A stretch of 64,000 nt of DNA from Actinoallomurus iriomotensis (GCF_030269445.1 NZ_BSTJ01000017.1:163627-227626); one strand, 5' to 3'; positions 16,975 through 25,311 are shown, numbered from the stretch's first letter. The notes: a model not told the origin generated them from the sequence alone. A program made the numbers and translations.

Positions 16975-19308
16975 TCAGAGCCGGGTACGGCGGCCGGGGC
17001 GCAGGCGTTCGAGGCGCCACCAGGCGATGACGAGGAAGGTCAGGCCGAGGCCGGCCAGCACGCCCATGTCCTTGATCCACGCCGCTCGGGTGTGCCGCCA
17101 CAGCGAGTCGGGCGGGGTGTCGTGCAGCGGCGGCTGCAGGTGGTTCAGGTCGACGGTCGCGGCGGTGGCGGCCATGCCCCAGCGGGAGGGCGCGAGCCAG
17201 GCGAGCTGTTCGAGGCCGATCTTGCCGGGCAGCGCGACCAGCGCACCGCACAGGATGACCTGCGCCAGCGACACCAGCACCAGCAGCGGCATGGTCTTCT
17301 CCGACGTGCTCACCGCCGCCGAGATGAGCAGACCCATCGCCATCGACACGATCGCCAGCCCGGCCATCGCGAGGATCAGTTCGAGAAGCGGAGAGGTCAC
17401 CGCGCCGTGCGCCGGCATCCGGCGGCCCGCCATGCCGATGATGACCAGCAGCACGGACTGGACACCGGTGATCAGCCCGAGGATGAGGATCTTGGACAGC
17501 AGGTAGACGCCTGACGACAGGCCCGCCGCGCGTTCGCGCCGGTAGATGGCGCGCTCCTTGACCAGTTCGCGTACGGCGTTGGCGGCGCCGACGAAGACCG
17601 CGCCGATGACCAGCGTCAGCAGCAGTGAGGCGGCGTCGGCGTTCTTGCCCGGCGGCCCGGCCAGGCCGTACTGGGCCGGCACCGCGCGGATCAGCGCGCC
17701 GACCACGACCGGCAGGATGCCGAGCACCGCGAGGTAGCTGCGTTCGGAGCCGATGACGGCCAGGTAGCGGCGGCACAGCGTGCCGAGCTGGGCCAGGCGG
17801 CCCTGCCGGCGTGGCGGCTTGGACGGCGGCGACACGTCGCGCCTCCGCCCGTTCAGCCCGCCGTCGAGACCGGACACGACGTACTGGGCGTACAGCGGCG
17901 AGACCTGGAACTCCGTGGCCCAGTCGCGGCCCGGTTCGCGGTCGAACGCCTGGAAGACCTCGGCCCAGCTGTTCTTGCCGAAGAACGTCAGCCCCTCCGA
18001 CGGCGGCCCGTAGAAGGCCACCCGCCCGCCGGGGACGAGGACGAGCAGCCGGTCGCAGGTGTCGAGGTTGGCGACGCTGTGCGTCACGACGACGATGGTG
18101 CGGCCGTCGTGCGCGAGGTCGCGCATCATCTCCATGACGGACTTGTCCAGCCCGGGGTCCAGGCCGGACGTCGGCTCGTCCAGGAACAGCAGCGACGGCT
18201 TGGTCAGGAGTTCGAGCGCCACGCTCACGCGTTTGCGCTGGCCGCCGGACAGCCGGTCGACGCGCGTCTGCGCGTGCGGCGTCAGGCCCAGCTCCTCCAG
18301 CACCTCATCCACGCGGCGGTCGCGTTCGGCCCCGCTGGTGTCGCCGGGGAACCGCAGCTCCGCGGCGTACCGCAGCGCCCGCCGCGTGGGCAGCTGGGTG
18401 TGCAGGATGTCCTCCTGCGGAACCAGGCCGATGCGGTGCCGCAGCTCCGGATAGTGCGTGTAGAGGTCGCGGTGGTCGTACTGGACGCTGCCCTCGGTGG
18501 CCGGACGCGTGCCGGTCACCGCGCCGAGCAGGGTGGACTTGCCCGCGCCGCTCGGACCGATGACGCCGACGAGGCACCGCTCCGGGATCGGGAAGCTCAC
18601 GTGGTCGAGCAGGACCTTGCCCTTGGCGGTCCGTACGACGAGATCCTGGGCGATCAGCGAGACGTCGCCGGTGTCGTCGAATTCCCTTAGTTCATTCCCG
18701 ACCAGGCGAAAAGTGGCGCGTCCGATACCGACGATGTCAGTATTGTTCAGCACCGCCGAAGTGACGCGTCGCCCATTGACGAAGGTGCCGTTATGGCCGC
18801 CCAGATCGACGATCTCGTGCTGGCCGCCGGCGACCTCACGCAGTTCCGCGTGGTACCGGGAGACGATCAGATCGGGCAGCACGATGTCGTTGTCGGGCGC
18901 GCGGCCGATCCGCAGCCGCCGGGTCCGTACCTGGATGATCGAGGTCGGCTCACGGTCGACGCCGGTCCGCTGGTCCATCATCGGCGGAACCGAGCAGGCC
19001 AACTGGACACCGCTCGTCACGTGGCCCAGCGAGAGGAGGATCTCGCCCTCGATGCCCGCGCGCCGGATCCGGTGGCCGCCAACGAACGTGCCGTTGGTGC
19101 TGCCCAGGTCCTCGAAGATCCAGCCGTTGTCATCGGTGCGCAGCACACCGTGCCGCCACGACACCCGGGCATCGTCCACAGTGATGTCGGCGGCCGGATC
19201 GCGGCCGACCTGATAGGACCCACCGGGCTGGAGCGTACGGACCGTCCCCGTGGTCCGCACGACGAGCGCCGGGGGAGCCACGGATGAGACGGAGCCCTCG
19301 ACCGTCAT
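16975..19308 (-). CDS. FHA-FHA-ABC transporter fusion (Rv1747-like)
   Basis: A 777-residue fusion: two forkhead-associated domains (about 15-95 and 120-210; GRDPAADITVDDARVSWRHG and GRAPDNDIVLPD, each followed by a His and a NGTFV strand), an ABC ATPase (about 225-460; Walker A GPSGAGKST, signature LSGGQ, Walker [13 protein letters not shown]) and six membrane helices after about 515. The architecture matches mycobacterial Rv1747, a transporter regulated by Ser/Thr kinase phosphorylation of threonines read by the FHA domains. Export of a cell-envelope compound is plausible but unproven. No kinase gene is adjacent. Confidence 0.92.
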   Translation of the reverse strand: MTVEGSVSSVAPPALVVRTTGTVRTLQPGGSYQVGRDPAADITVDDARVSWRHGVLRTDDNGWIFEDLGSTNGTFVGGHRIRRAGIEGEILLSLGHVTSGVQLACSVPPMMDQRTGVDREPTSIIQVRTRRLRIGRAPDNDIVLPDLIVSRYHAELREVAGGQHEIVDLGGHNGTFVNGRRVTSAVLNNTDIVGIGRATFRLVGNELREFDDTGDVSLIAQDLVVRTAKGKVLLDHVSFPIPERCLVGVIGPSGAGKSTLLGAVTGTRPATEGSVQYDHRDLYTHYPELRHRIGLVPQEDILHTQLPTRRALRYAAELRFPGDTSGAERDRRVDEVLEELGLTPHAQTRVDRLSGGQRKRVSVALELLTKPSLLFLDEPTSGLDPGLDKSVMEMMRDLAHDGRTIVVVTHSVANLDTCDRLLVLVPGGRVAFYGPPSEGLTFFGKNSWAEVFQAFDREPGRDWATEFQVSPLYAQYVVSGLDGGLNGRRRDVSPPSKPPRRQGRLAQLGTLCRRYLAVIGSERSYLAVLGILPVVVGALIRAVPAQYGLAGPPGKNADAASLLLTLVIGAVFVGAANAVRELVKERAIYRRERAAGLSSGVYLLSKILILGLITGVQSVLLVIIGMAGRRMPAHGAVTSPLLELILAMAGLAIVSMAMGLLISAAVSTSEKTMPLLVLVSLAQVILCGALVALPGKIGLEQLAWLAPSRWGMAATAATVDLNHLQPPLHDTPPDSLWRHTRAAWIKDMGVLAGLGLTFLVIAWWRLERLRPGRRTRL

Positions 19309-19433
19309 AGCACCGCAGTGTAGAGCAATAACCTCGAACGCCCATCTTTCCCGCGTGGCATATTTTGGCTATTGACGGCAGGCCATCGGTGAAATTGGGT
19401 GAATGACATGCTGGCCCGCAGTGCGAGACCGCG

Positions 19434-20141
19434 ATGAGCACATTCTCGTCGGATTCGACGCGCCCGGACCTCCCCGCGAGACGGAGGAGGCGCCGCTGGC
19501 CCGTGGTATTGGTGATCGTCATTCTGGTGCTGGCCGGGATCGCCGTCGCCGGCGACCGCGTCGCGGCGGCGTACGCCGAGCGCCGGATCGCCTCCGAGGT
19601 GCAGAAGGAGGGCTTCGGCGCCCGCCCCGACGTCACGATCTACGGCTTCCCGTTCCTGACCCAGGTGCTGCGCCGCCACTTCCCGCACGCCCGCATGACC
19701 GCCCACGACGTACGGGAGGGTCCGCTGACGATCAGCACCATCGACGGCGACGCCCGCGACGTACGGGTGGACTCGGGCTTCCGCTCGGGCACGATCGGCA
19801 GCGTGGACGGCACGGCGACGGTGTCGTTCGGCGCACTGACCAAGGCCGCCGGCCAACCCGACCTGTCACTGACCGCCGCGGGCCCCGACACGGTCAAGGC
19901 GGACGTGGACCTGGAGGTCGCGACCGCGACCGCGACGGCCCAGGTCACGAAGGTCGGCAACGGCATACGGGTGCACGCGGTGTCGGTGGAGGGCTTCCCG
20001 CTGTCGGACCTGGGCGACGACCTCGACTTCACGGTCCCGGTGACGGGCCTGCCGATGGGCCTGAAGTTCAAGAGCCTGAAAGTGTCCTCGAAGGGGATCG
20101 CCCTGCGGATCACCGGCTCACACCTGAAGTTCAGCGACTGA
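19434..20141 (+). CDS. LmeA-like (DUF2993) phospholipid-binding protein
   Basis: A 235-residue protein with a basic N-terminus and one membrane helix or signal anchor (RWPVVLVIVILVLAGIAVA, about 20-40), then a beta-rich DUF2993 domain with VTIYGFPFLTQVLRRHFPH and IRVHAVSVEGFPLSDL. DUF2993 includes mycobacterial LmeA, which binds phospholipid and aids lipomannan maturation; whether that applies here is unknown. The extracytoplasmic location follows from the anchor. It is divergent from the FHA-ABC gene, and its last 11 bp overlap the convergent SDR gene. Confidence 0.87.
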   Translation: MSTFSSDSTRPDLPARRRRRRWPVVLVIVILVLAGIAVAGDRVAAAYAERRIASEVQKEGFGARPDVTIYGFPFLTQVLRRHFPHARMTAHDVREGPLTISTIDGDARDVRVDSGFRSGTIGSVDGTATVSFGALTKAAGQPDLSLTAAGPDTVKADVDLEVATATATAQVTKVGNGIRVHAVSVEGFPLSDLGDDLDFTVPVTGLPMGLKFKSLKVSSKGIALRITGSHLKFSD

Positions 20142-20922
20142 CCGCGTCATCGCGGAACCGGGCCGGCAGGCCGTCCAGCAACTGGCTCAGCAGAGGGTAT
20201 CCGCCATCGACGGGGATCACCTGGCCGGTGACCGCGGCGAACGCGCCGTCCACGAGCGCGGCGATCGGGCGAGCCAGGTCCTGCGGCCGCAGCATTGTGC
20301 CGGTCACGGACCGGTCGCCGAAGTGGCGCCGGATGCCGTCGGTGAACACCTCAGCGGTGGCATCGGTACCGACCGCGCCCGGGGCGACGGCGTTGACGGT
20401 GACGCCGTCCCGTATGGCCTCGCCGGCGACCTGCAGGACGAAAGCGTTCACGGCGGCCTTGGCCGTGGAGTGGGCGGCACTGCCGATGATCAGCTCGGCC
20501 GCGGTGGCGGAGACGTAGACGATCCGGCCGGACCGCCGCCGGCGCATGACCGGCAGCACGCGCCGGGTCAGGTGGTAGAGCCCGGCCAGCTCGCCGCTCA
20601 CCTTGGCCTCGAACGCCTCCCACGGGACGTGCTCCAGCGGGCCGAACGGCGGTGCCACGGTGTTGGCGTTGCCCACCAGCACGTCGATCCGCCCGTGCTC
20701 GGCGACCACCCGGTCCACCAGCGCGGTGACCTGAGCCTCGTCGGTCACGTCGGCCGAGATCGCCTGCGCGTCGCCGATCTGCTCGACCACCAGCTTCGCG
20801 GACTCGGCGTCGCGCAGATAGTTGACGATCACGTGATAGCCGAGCCGGCCCAACTCGCGCGCGGTCGCGGCCCCGATTCCCCGGCCGGCTCCGCTGACCA
20901 GCGCTACCCGCTTGCTGTTCAT
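20131..20922 (-). CDS. Short-chain dehydrogenase/reductase with His in place of catalytic Tyr
   Basis: A 263-residue classical SDR: cofactor loop VSGAGRGIGAATA, GNANTV in the NNAG position, and C-terminal PVDGGYPL. The active-site Ser is in VYVSATAAEL, but thirteen residues later the expected YxxxK reads HSTAK, so the general-acid tyrosine is replaced by histidine while the Lys remains. It may be inactive, use another acid, or serve as a binding protein. ATG 20922 follows GGGAGAGG. HxlR is divergent with an inverted repeat between, so it is probably the regulator. Confidence 0.88.
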   Translation of the reverse strand: MNSKRVALVSGAGRGIGAATARELGRLGYHVIVNYLRDAESAKLVVEQIGDAQAISADVTDEAQVTALVDRVVAEHGRIDVLVGNANTVAPPFGPLEHVPWEAFEAKVSGELAGLYHLTRRVLPVMRRRRSGRIVYVSATAAELIIGSAAHSTAKAAVNAFVLQVAGEAIRDGVTVNAVAPGAVGTDATAEVFTDGIRRHFGDRSVTGTMLRPQDLARPIAALVDGAFAAVTGQVIPVDGGYPLLSQLLDGLPARFRDDAVSR

Positions 20923-20971
20923 CTTGCCTCTCCCTGCTCGTCGTACGAAGACGCGGGAGACATTAGGTTCT

Positions 20972-21010
20972 GGGCTTACCCTTTGTAAGTACGTACCTTT
21001 TGGTAAGCCC
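20972..21010. promoter_or_regulatory. Operator-like inverted repeat between SDR and HxlR genes
   Basis: GGGCTTACC (20972-20980) and GGTAAGCCC (21002-21010) are perfect reverse complements 21 bp apart; GTACGTAC (20989-20996), itself a palindrome, lies inside. TTAC/GTAA half-sites are usual for HxlR-family regulators. Confidence 0.65.
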
Positions 21011-21033
21011 ATGCGACCGCGGTAGGTGAGCAG

Positions 21034-21435
21034 GTGGACGAGAGCGACGCCCGGTGGATCAGTGACACGTTTCACAGCGCCTGCCCTGGGCGGGAGGTGA
21101 TGGAACATGTCACCGGACGATGGGTGCCGCTGATCCTCGCCGCCTTGACGCCTGGGCCGATGCGCTTCTTCGAACTGCGCGAGCGCATCGAGGGCATCAG
21201 CGAGAAGATGCTCTCCGCGAAGCTCCGGACCCTGGTCCGCGACGGGATGGTCGAGCGCACCGTGGAGCCGACCACCCCGCCACAGGTCAGCTATGAGCTG
21301 ACCGAGCTGGGCCGGGGCCTGTCCCGCCCGTTCGCCCAACTGGTCCGCTGGATCTCGGCACACACCCCCGAGGTCATGGCGGCTCAGCGGCACTATGACG
21401 AGGCCGTGCATGACTTCGCAGCGCCGTCTGCCTGA
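21034..21435 (+). CDS. HxlR family transcriptional regulator
   Basis: A 133-residue winged-helix protein with the HxlR pattern: Cys17 in HSACPGREVMEHVTGRW, then RFFELRERIEGISEKMLSAK (recognition helix), VRDGMVERT and the wing PPQVSYELTELGRGL. The conserved N-terminal cysteine can be redox-sensing in this family. It starts at GTG 21034, divergent from the SDR gene whose promoter it likely controls. Its last 62 bp overlap the convergent BldC-like gene. Confidence 0.9.
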   Translation: MDESDARWISDTFHSACPGREVMEHVTGRWVPLILAALTPGPMRFFELRERIEGISEKMLSAKLRTLVRDGMVERTVEPTTPPQVSYELTELGRGLSRPFAQLVRWISAHTPEVMAAQRHYDEAVHDFAAPSA

Positions 21436-21739
21436 TGAGGATGCGGCGCATCATGCCGTAGCTCACGCCGAACTCGGCGGCCACCCGGCGAATCGGCCAG
21501 CCTTGGTCGTAGAGCCGGGCCGCGTCTTCGTCGATCCGTCGTTCGGTGGTGTTGTCGGTCCGTAGGGTCAGTACCTCGCCGCGCCGATAGCGGCGATGGC
21601 CGCCGGGGGTGTGGACGGCGGGCTTGATGATCCCGTCCCTTGCCCACCGGGCGAGCGTGGTGGTCCGTACGCCCAGCAGCGCCGCCGCCTCACGTGGCGT
21701 GAGCAGATCGTCGAAGTGGGGCGCCATGTCCTTACTCAT
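21374..21739 (-). CDS. BldC-like MerR-type helix-turn-helix protein
   Basis: A 121-residue protein with an N-terminal BldC/MerR-like HTH (LLTPREAAALLGVRTTTLAR, then AVHTPGGHRRYRRGEV) and a second, homeodomain-like helix set (WPIRRVAAEFGVSYGMMRRIL). BldC itself is a one-domain developmental regulator; the second HTH makes this an extended form. ATG 21739 overlaps the end of the ATPase gene by 8 bp, so the two are probably co-translated. Confidence 0.8.
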   Translation of the reverse strand: MSKDMAPHFDDLLTPREAAALLGVRTTTLARWARDGIIKPAVHTPGGHRRYRRGEVLTLRTDNTTERRIDEDAARLYDQGWPIRRVAAEFGVSYGMMRRILIRQTALRSHARPRHSAAEPP

Positions 21740-22178
21740 CGGACGCCGTGCGCGGCAGTTCGAACCACACGTATTTGCCCTGGCGGCCGGTCGCGGGGTC
21801 GGTGGCGGGCGTCGAGCCCCACTGCGTCGCGATCGCGGCGACCAGCACCAGGCCGCGCCCCGCCTCGGCGTCCAGAGCGGGAAATTCCGGAGGTGCCGGC
21901 GGGGGATCGGGGTTGCCGTCGTACACGCCGACGCGGTACGCGAGCGGGCCCCGGGTGATCGTCAAACCGATGGCGGCACCGCCGTTGACCTCGAACAACG
22001 CCTCTTCTCGTAGCGCGTTGGTCACCAGCTCGCTCACGAGGATCCGTGCGTCGGGAATGACGTCGGCCCGGCCGTGGGCGAGGAAATACGCCGCGACCCA
22101 CGTACGCGCCTCACCGGGCGCGGTGGCGTCTTTGACGAAGAGTCCGGACGCCGTCGTCGCCGAACTCCACGGCCGCAA
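21732..22178 (-). CDS. ATP-binding protein, anti-sigma RsbW-like HATPase
   Basis: A GHKL ATPase of the small actinomycete type paired with DUF5753/DUF397 regulators. Motifs: ILVSELVTNALRE (N box), VGVYDGNPDPP and AEAGRGLVLVAAIATQWG (G boxes). The only in-frame start is TTG 22178. In another frame, ATG 22206 opens MNAHISERPVAAVEF, which looks like the usual N-terminus of this family, so a one-base frameshift near 22125-22150 may separate start and domain. The partner HTH gene is divergent at 22309. Confidence 0.72.
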   Translation of the reverse strand: MRPWSSATTASGLFVKDATAPGEARTWVAAYFLAHGRADVIPDARILVSELVTNALREEALFEVNGGAAIGLTITRGPLAYRVGVYDGNPDPPPAPPEFPALDAEAGRGLVLVAAIATQWGSTPATDPATGRQGKYVWFELPRTASDE

Positions 22179-22273
22179 CCGGCCTTTCCGATATGTGTGC
22201 GTTCATGGGATCGCCCATCTCCGCTGTGAAGTGGAATTACCGACGAGCGTGACATTCAATGTGTAGCCTGTGT

Positions 22274-22296
22274 CGTACACAAAAAAATCGTGTACG
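22274..22296. promoter_or_regulatory. Inverted repeat in the HTH gene leader
   Basis: CGTACAC (22274-22280) and GTGTACG (22290-22296) flank an A-rich 9-bp spacer just upstream of the GGGGAGG ribosome site of the DUF5753 gene, a likely autoregulatory site. Confidence 0.5.
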
Positions 22297-22308
22297 GGGA
22301 GGTGTCGC

Positions 22309-23118
22309 ATGGCGCTCGCCGACGAGCTGGATCCCTTGGGATCACTTCATGACTGGGTGGCCTTCGACCTAAGGAGATATCGCCTCGCGCACGGCATGTC
22401 GCAGGCCGATGTGGGCCGCATCCTGAATGTGCGCCGATCCGCTGTACACAACTACGAATCGGGCCTCCGCCCACTGGATATCGAGCACGCCCGAAAATTA
22501 GACAGCGCGTGGGACACGTGCGGCCACTTCGAACGCCTGGTCACCCACGCGAACCAGCAACATGATTCGGGCTGGTTCCTGCAGTTCTTGCGGTACGAGC
22601 GCCGCGCCAAGATCATTCGCGCCTACGAGGCGCTCGTGGTTCCTGGCCTGCTCCAGACACCCGACTACGCACGGGCGTTCCTGATCGCCGGCGGCGTGCC
22701 GGATGTGGACGCGGCGGTCAAAATGCGTATGGAACGGCAACACGTGTTGGACCGTGACCCGCCTCCGCGGCTGTCCGTCCTGCTGGATGAGGGAATCCTG
22801 TCCCGACCTGTGGGTGGCAAAGCGGTCATGCGTGCGCAACTCGCGTACCTCTTGGAGGCGGGCGAGCGACCGAACGTGAGTATCCGCGTGGTGCCCATCG
22901 ATGTCGGCGAGCACCTTGGACTGGACGGATCTTTCGAGGTCATCGAGACGGAGAGCGACACGGTCGCGTACCTCGAAGCCCAGGGCGGTGGGAGGCTCGA
23001 CAGGGGGGCGAAGGGTGTGGAACGGATGATGGTCAATTACGATCGCATCGGAGACCAGGCGCTCCCCGTAAAACTGTCTCGGCGTCTGATGGAAACCGCC
23101 ATGGAGGCAATGACATGA
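22309..23118 (+). CDS. Helix-turn-helix protein with DUF5753 domain (WhiJ-like)
   Basis: A 269-residue XRE-type regulator: the HTH is RLAHGMSQADVGRILNVRRS followed by VHNYESGLRPL, and the C-terminal DUF5753 sensor-like domain has ALVVPGLLQTPDYARAFL, LDEGILSRPVGG and LGLDGSFEVIE. Such proteins (WhiJ is the best known) act with small DUF397 proteins and RsbW-like ATPases in developmental control. ATG 22309 is chosen because GGGGAGG lies seven bases upstream; in-frame ATG 22270 lies inside the inverted repeat. The stop overlaps the DUF397 gene ATG. Confidence 0.9.
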   Translation: MALADELDPLGSLHDWVAFDLRRYRLAHGMSQADVGRILNVRRSAVHNYESGLRPLDIEHARKLDSAWDTCGHFERLVTHANQQHDSGWFLQFLRYERRAKIIRAYEALVVPGLLQTPDYARAFLIAGGVPDVDAAVKMRMERQHVLDRDPPPRLSVLLDEGILSRPVGGKAVMRAQLAYLLEAGERPNVSIRVVPIDVGEHLGLDGSFEVIETESDTVAYLEAQGGGRLDRGAKGVERMMVNYDRIGDQALPVKLSRRLMETAMEAMT

Positions 23119-23219
23119 CCGAGTCTGACGGCTGGCGTAAGTCGAGTCGTTCGCAGGGCAACAACTCCGACTGTGTCGAGATCAGGGTCGTAATGCGTGG
23201 CGGCGTTCAGTCTTCTTGA
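23115..23219 (+). CDS. Truncated DUF397 small protein, 34 residues
   Basis: ATG 23115 overlaps the DUF5753 stop (ATGA). The peptide begins MTESDGWRKSSRSQGNNSDC and continues VEIRVV, the DUF397 hallmark, but then ends MRGGVQSS after 34 residues. Normal DUF397 proteins run about 60-70 residues with a later aspartate- and tryptophan-containing part, which is missing. The end overlaps the convergent YkgJ-like gene by 13 bp, so a deletion joining the two genes may have removed the rest. Confidence 0.7.
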   Translation: MTESDGWRKSSRSQGNNSDCVEIRVVMRGGVQSS

Positions 23220-23779
23220 GCTTGCGCCGCCGTTTCGGGGGTGTACCTCAGCAGGAAGTCGTAGAGATCGTAAGGTGTCGCTTCCCGGCCGGAGGCGTCG
23301 ATCCGCTTGTTCCAGACCCGGATGATCTCTCGGTGTTCGGCGCGGGCCGCGTTGTCGAGGGTGAGTTCACGTCGGCTGTTGGGGAGGTCCATCGCGAACA
23401 GGTTCCAGGAGTCGGGGCCGCAGACGACGTTCTCCCGGACCGTCACCACGCCGCCCCGCAGGCTCATGGGGAAGGTGCTGCACACGAGCGGACGGTGGGC
23501 GTACACGCCGCAGCGGGCCTCGCCGGAGGCGATCTCCATGAGGAACACGCAGCCGCTGTCGTCCGCCGATCGTTGCAGGTAGAGCTTTTTCGCGGGTCCG
23601 CCCGGCCGGAGGCGGAAGCCCTCCTTGTCGGTGTCCAGCAGCCGGACGAAGTCGCTGGGATGCATGGCGGTGCCCTCGGCGAGTACCCGGACATCCCTGG
23701 GGGTTATCCCGACCTGGTACTTGCGGCAGCACCTGGCGGCGCAACCGGCGCATCCGGCGACGTTGGGACCGCTGCTCAT
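23207..23779 (-). CDS. YkgJ-type cysteine-cluster protein (downstream paralog)
   Basis: A 190-residue protein of the YkgJ/FliB-like zinc- or iron-chelating family. The N-terminal cluster CAGCAARCC is followed by GVYAHRPLVCSTFPMSL and VVCGPDSWN, the spread-out cysteines of this family. Members include flagellin lysine methylases, but most have unknown roles. ATG 23779 overlaps the stop of the upstream paralog (ATGA), so the pair is co-translated. The two proteins may form a heterodimer (inference). Confidence 0.8.
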   Translation of the reverse strand: MSSGPNVAGCAGCAARCCRKYQVGITPRDVRVLAEGTAMHPSDFVRLLDTDKEGFRLRPGGPAKKLYLQRSADDSGCVFLMEIASGEARCGVYAHRPLVCSTFPMSLRGGVVTVRENVVCGPDSWNLFAMDLPNSRRELTLDNAARAEHREIIRVWNKRIDASGREATPYDLYDFLLRYTPETAAQAQED

Positions 23780-24429
23780 GCCGTCACATCCTCGGGCCAT
23801 CCCGCGCCGGCCTCGCGGGCGCTCTGTGCTTCGAGCAGGTAGCGCTGAAAATCCTTGATGTCGGACTCCTCGTCGGAGTCGGCCGCCAGCGCGTTCCACC
23901 GCTCCACGAGTTCGAACCAGTGGTCACGGTCGGCCGTCCAGGTGCTCATGGCCTTGACCACCGCCCCCCGGTCCAGATCCTCCAGCTTCCACTCATGGCA
24001 GTCGCAGGTGCGTTCGGGACGTACCGTCGGAACGCCGTCCTTCGGATCGATCGGGAACATCCGGCACGCGACGGGGGCGACGTCTCCGAGGCCGCAGCAG
24101 GCGGCGCCGCTGGGCGTACGGATCGAGAAGACGCATCCGTGGGCGGCGTTGGCGAGCTTGAGGGTGACGCGGCGGCGGCCCTTGTCGAGGACGATGCCGG
24201 TGGGGTCGCCGACCGTGGCGGGCGCGGTCTGCGTGAATTTCCACGGTTCGAGGGCGAGCGTACGGGAGATCCGGACGATGTCCGCCCCGGTGACGTACCG
24301 GGCGCCGCGCGTACAGCGGGTCCTCGCCCGGCAGGACTGCCATTCGGCTCGTGCGCTCGTCGACTGATCCGACAGCAATGCCTCGTTCTCCTCCGCTGTG
24401 GTGACGCAGACCAACCCCTTCTTCGGCAT
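23776..24429 (-). CDS. YkgJ-type cysteine-cluster protein (upstream paralog)
   Basis: A 217-residue relative of the next gene. Cysteines appear as SCRARTRCTRG (34-39), HGCVFSIRTPSGAACCGLGD, APVACRMFPID and RTCDCHEW. The first CxxC is spaced differently from the paralog, so metal ligation may differ. The start codon at 24429 gives MPKKGLVCVTTAEENEALL; a start further in is possible because the first 30 residues are not conserved-looking. No other metal gene is nearby. Confidence 0.75.
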   Translation of the reverse strand: MPKKGLVCVTTAEENEALLSDQSTSARAEWQSCRARTRCTRGARYVTGADIVRISRTLALEPWKFTQTAPATVGDPTGIVLDKGRRRVTLKLANAAHGCVFSIRTPSGAACCGLGDVAPVACRMFPIDPKDGVPTVRPERTCDCHEWKLEDLDRGAVVKAMSTWTADRDHWFELVERWNALAADSDEESDIKDFQRYLLEAQSAREAGAGWPEDVTA

Positions 24430-24459
24430 ACGGAAGGGAACGCCCGGCGGTTCAACCGC

Positions 24460-25311
24460 TCAGCGCGCGGCTTCGGAGGTGACGCGCTGAATGGTCTTGA
24501 CGGCGAGGTCGGGCTGGTCGACGTAGATGTAGTGTTCGCTGTTCGTGGCCGTGATCAGCTTGCTGTGGTGGGAGATCGCGAGCCATTCGCGCTGACCCTT
24601 GGCCCAGTCTTCCTCCAGGCGGGGTCCGTACTCGGGGAAGGCCGCGAGGTACTTCTTCCCATGCTGGATCACCGCTACCGGGATGTCGCCGGCCGAGCGG
24701 ACCTTCCCGTCGGTGATGAGGAGCTTCTCCGGGTTGTCGCCCCGGTCGACCTGGAGGGTCTGCGCGCGCAGTTCGGCCGCCGGGCCGGTGGCGGACTCGG
24801 GGATCGCGTTGGTGACGTCGGCGACCGAGGTCGGTGATGTGGCGTCCATCAGGACCACGCCCTTGACCCTGTCCCGGTGGCCGGGGGCGTACCTGGCGGC
24901 GATCATCCCGCCCAGCGAGTGCCCGGCCAGCACGACCGGCCGGTGACCGGCGACCCGGTCGATGACCCCGGTGAGGATCTTCCCGCTGCCGGCGAAGGTC
25001 TGCGGGCCGTCCGGCTGGTCGCTCGCGCCTTCGCCGAGCCGGTCGTAGGAGCAGACACGGTTCTTCTCGCTCAGGGTCTTCTGGATGCCGGCCATCTTCT
25101 CCAGCCCATCGCCCAGCCCGGGCATCAAGACGATGACGGGCTTGTGTTTCATCGGTTTGCCCGAGCAGGAGACGTTCACCGTCCGGCCGTCGATTTTCGT
25201 TACAGATGATTTCGTATGCGCGTCTGAGACGTCTTTGCAGCCGACCAGCCCCGTGCCGGTCACGGCGCAGCACAGTGCCATCACGGCGGATGCCTTGAAC
25301 GTGGGATTCAT
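24460..25311 (-). CDS. Lipoprotein alpha/beta hydrolase
   Basis: A 283-residue hydrolase with a lipoprotein signal: hydrophobic stretch then lipobox GLVGC with Cys25 as the lipidated residue, so it is anchored outside the membrane. The nucleophile elbow is AGHSLGGMIAA, the oxyanion loop VLMPGLGDG, and the catalytic His probably lies in SEHYIYVDQPD. Substrate is unknown. It is divergent from the CPBP protease gene, and a 22-bp inverted-repeat pair lies between their starts. Confidence 0.85.
   Translation of the reverse strand: MNPTFKASAVMALCCAVTGTGLVGCKDVSDAHTKSSVTKIDGRTVNVSCSGKPMKHKPVIVLMPGLGDGLEKMAGIQKTLSEKNRVCSYDRLGEGASDQPDGPQTFAGSGKILTGVIDRVAGHRPVVLAGHSLGGMIAARYAPGHRDRVKGVVLMDATSPTSVADVTNAIPESATGPAAELRAQTLQVDRGDNPEKLLITDGKVRSAGDIPVAVIQHGKKYLAAFPEYGPRLEEDWAKGQREWLAISHHSKLITATNSEHYIYVDQPDLAVKTIQRVTSEAAR

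Noticed and set aside
20923..21411. N-terminal extension of the SDR frame
   Set aside because: It overlaps the HxlR gene and operator and shows no SDR similarity; ATG 20922 has a good ribosome site.
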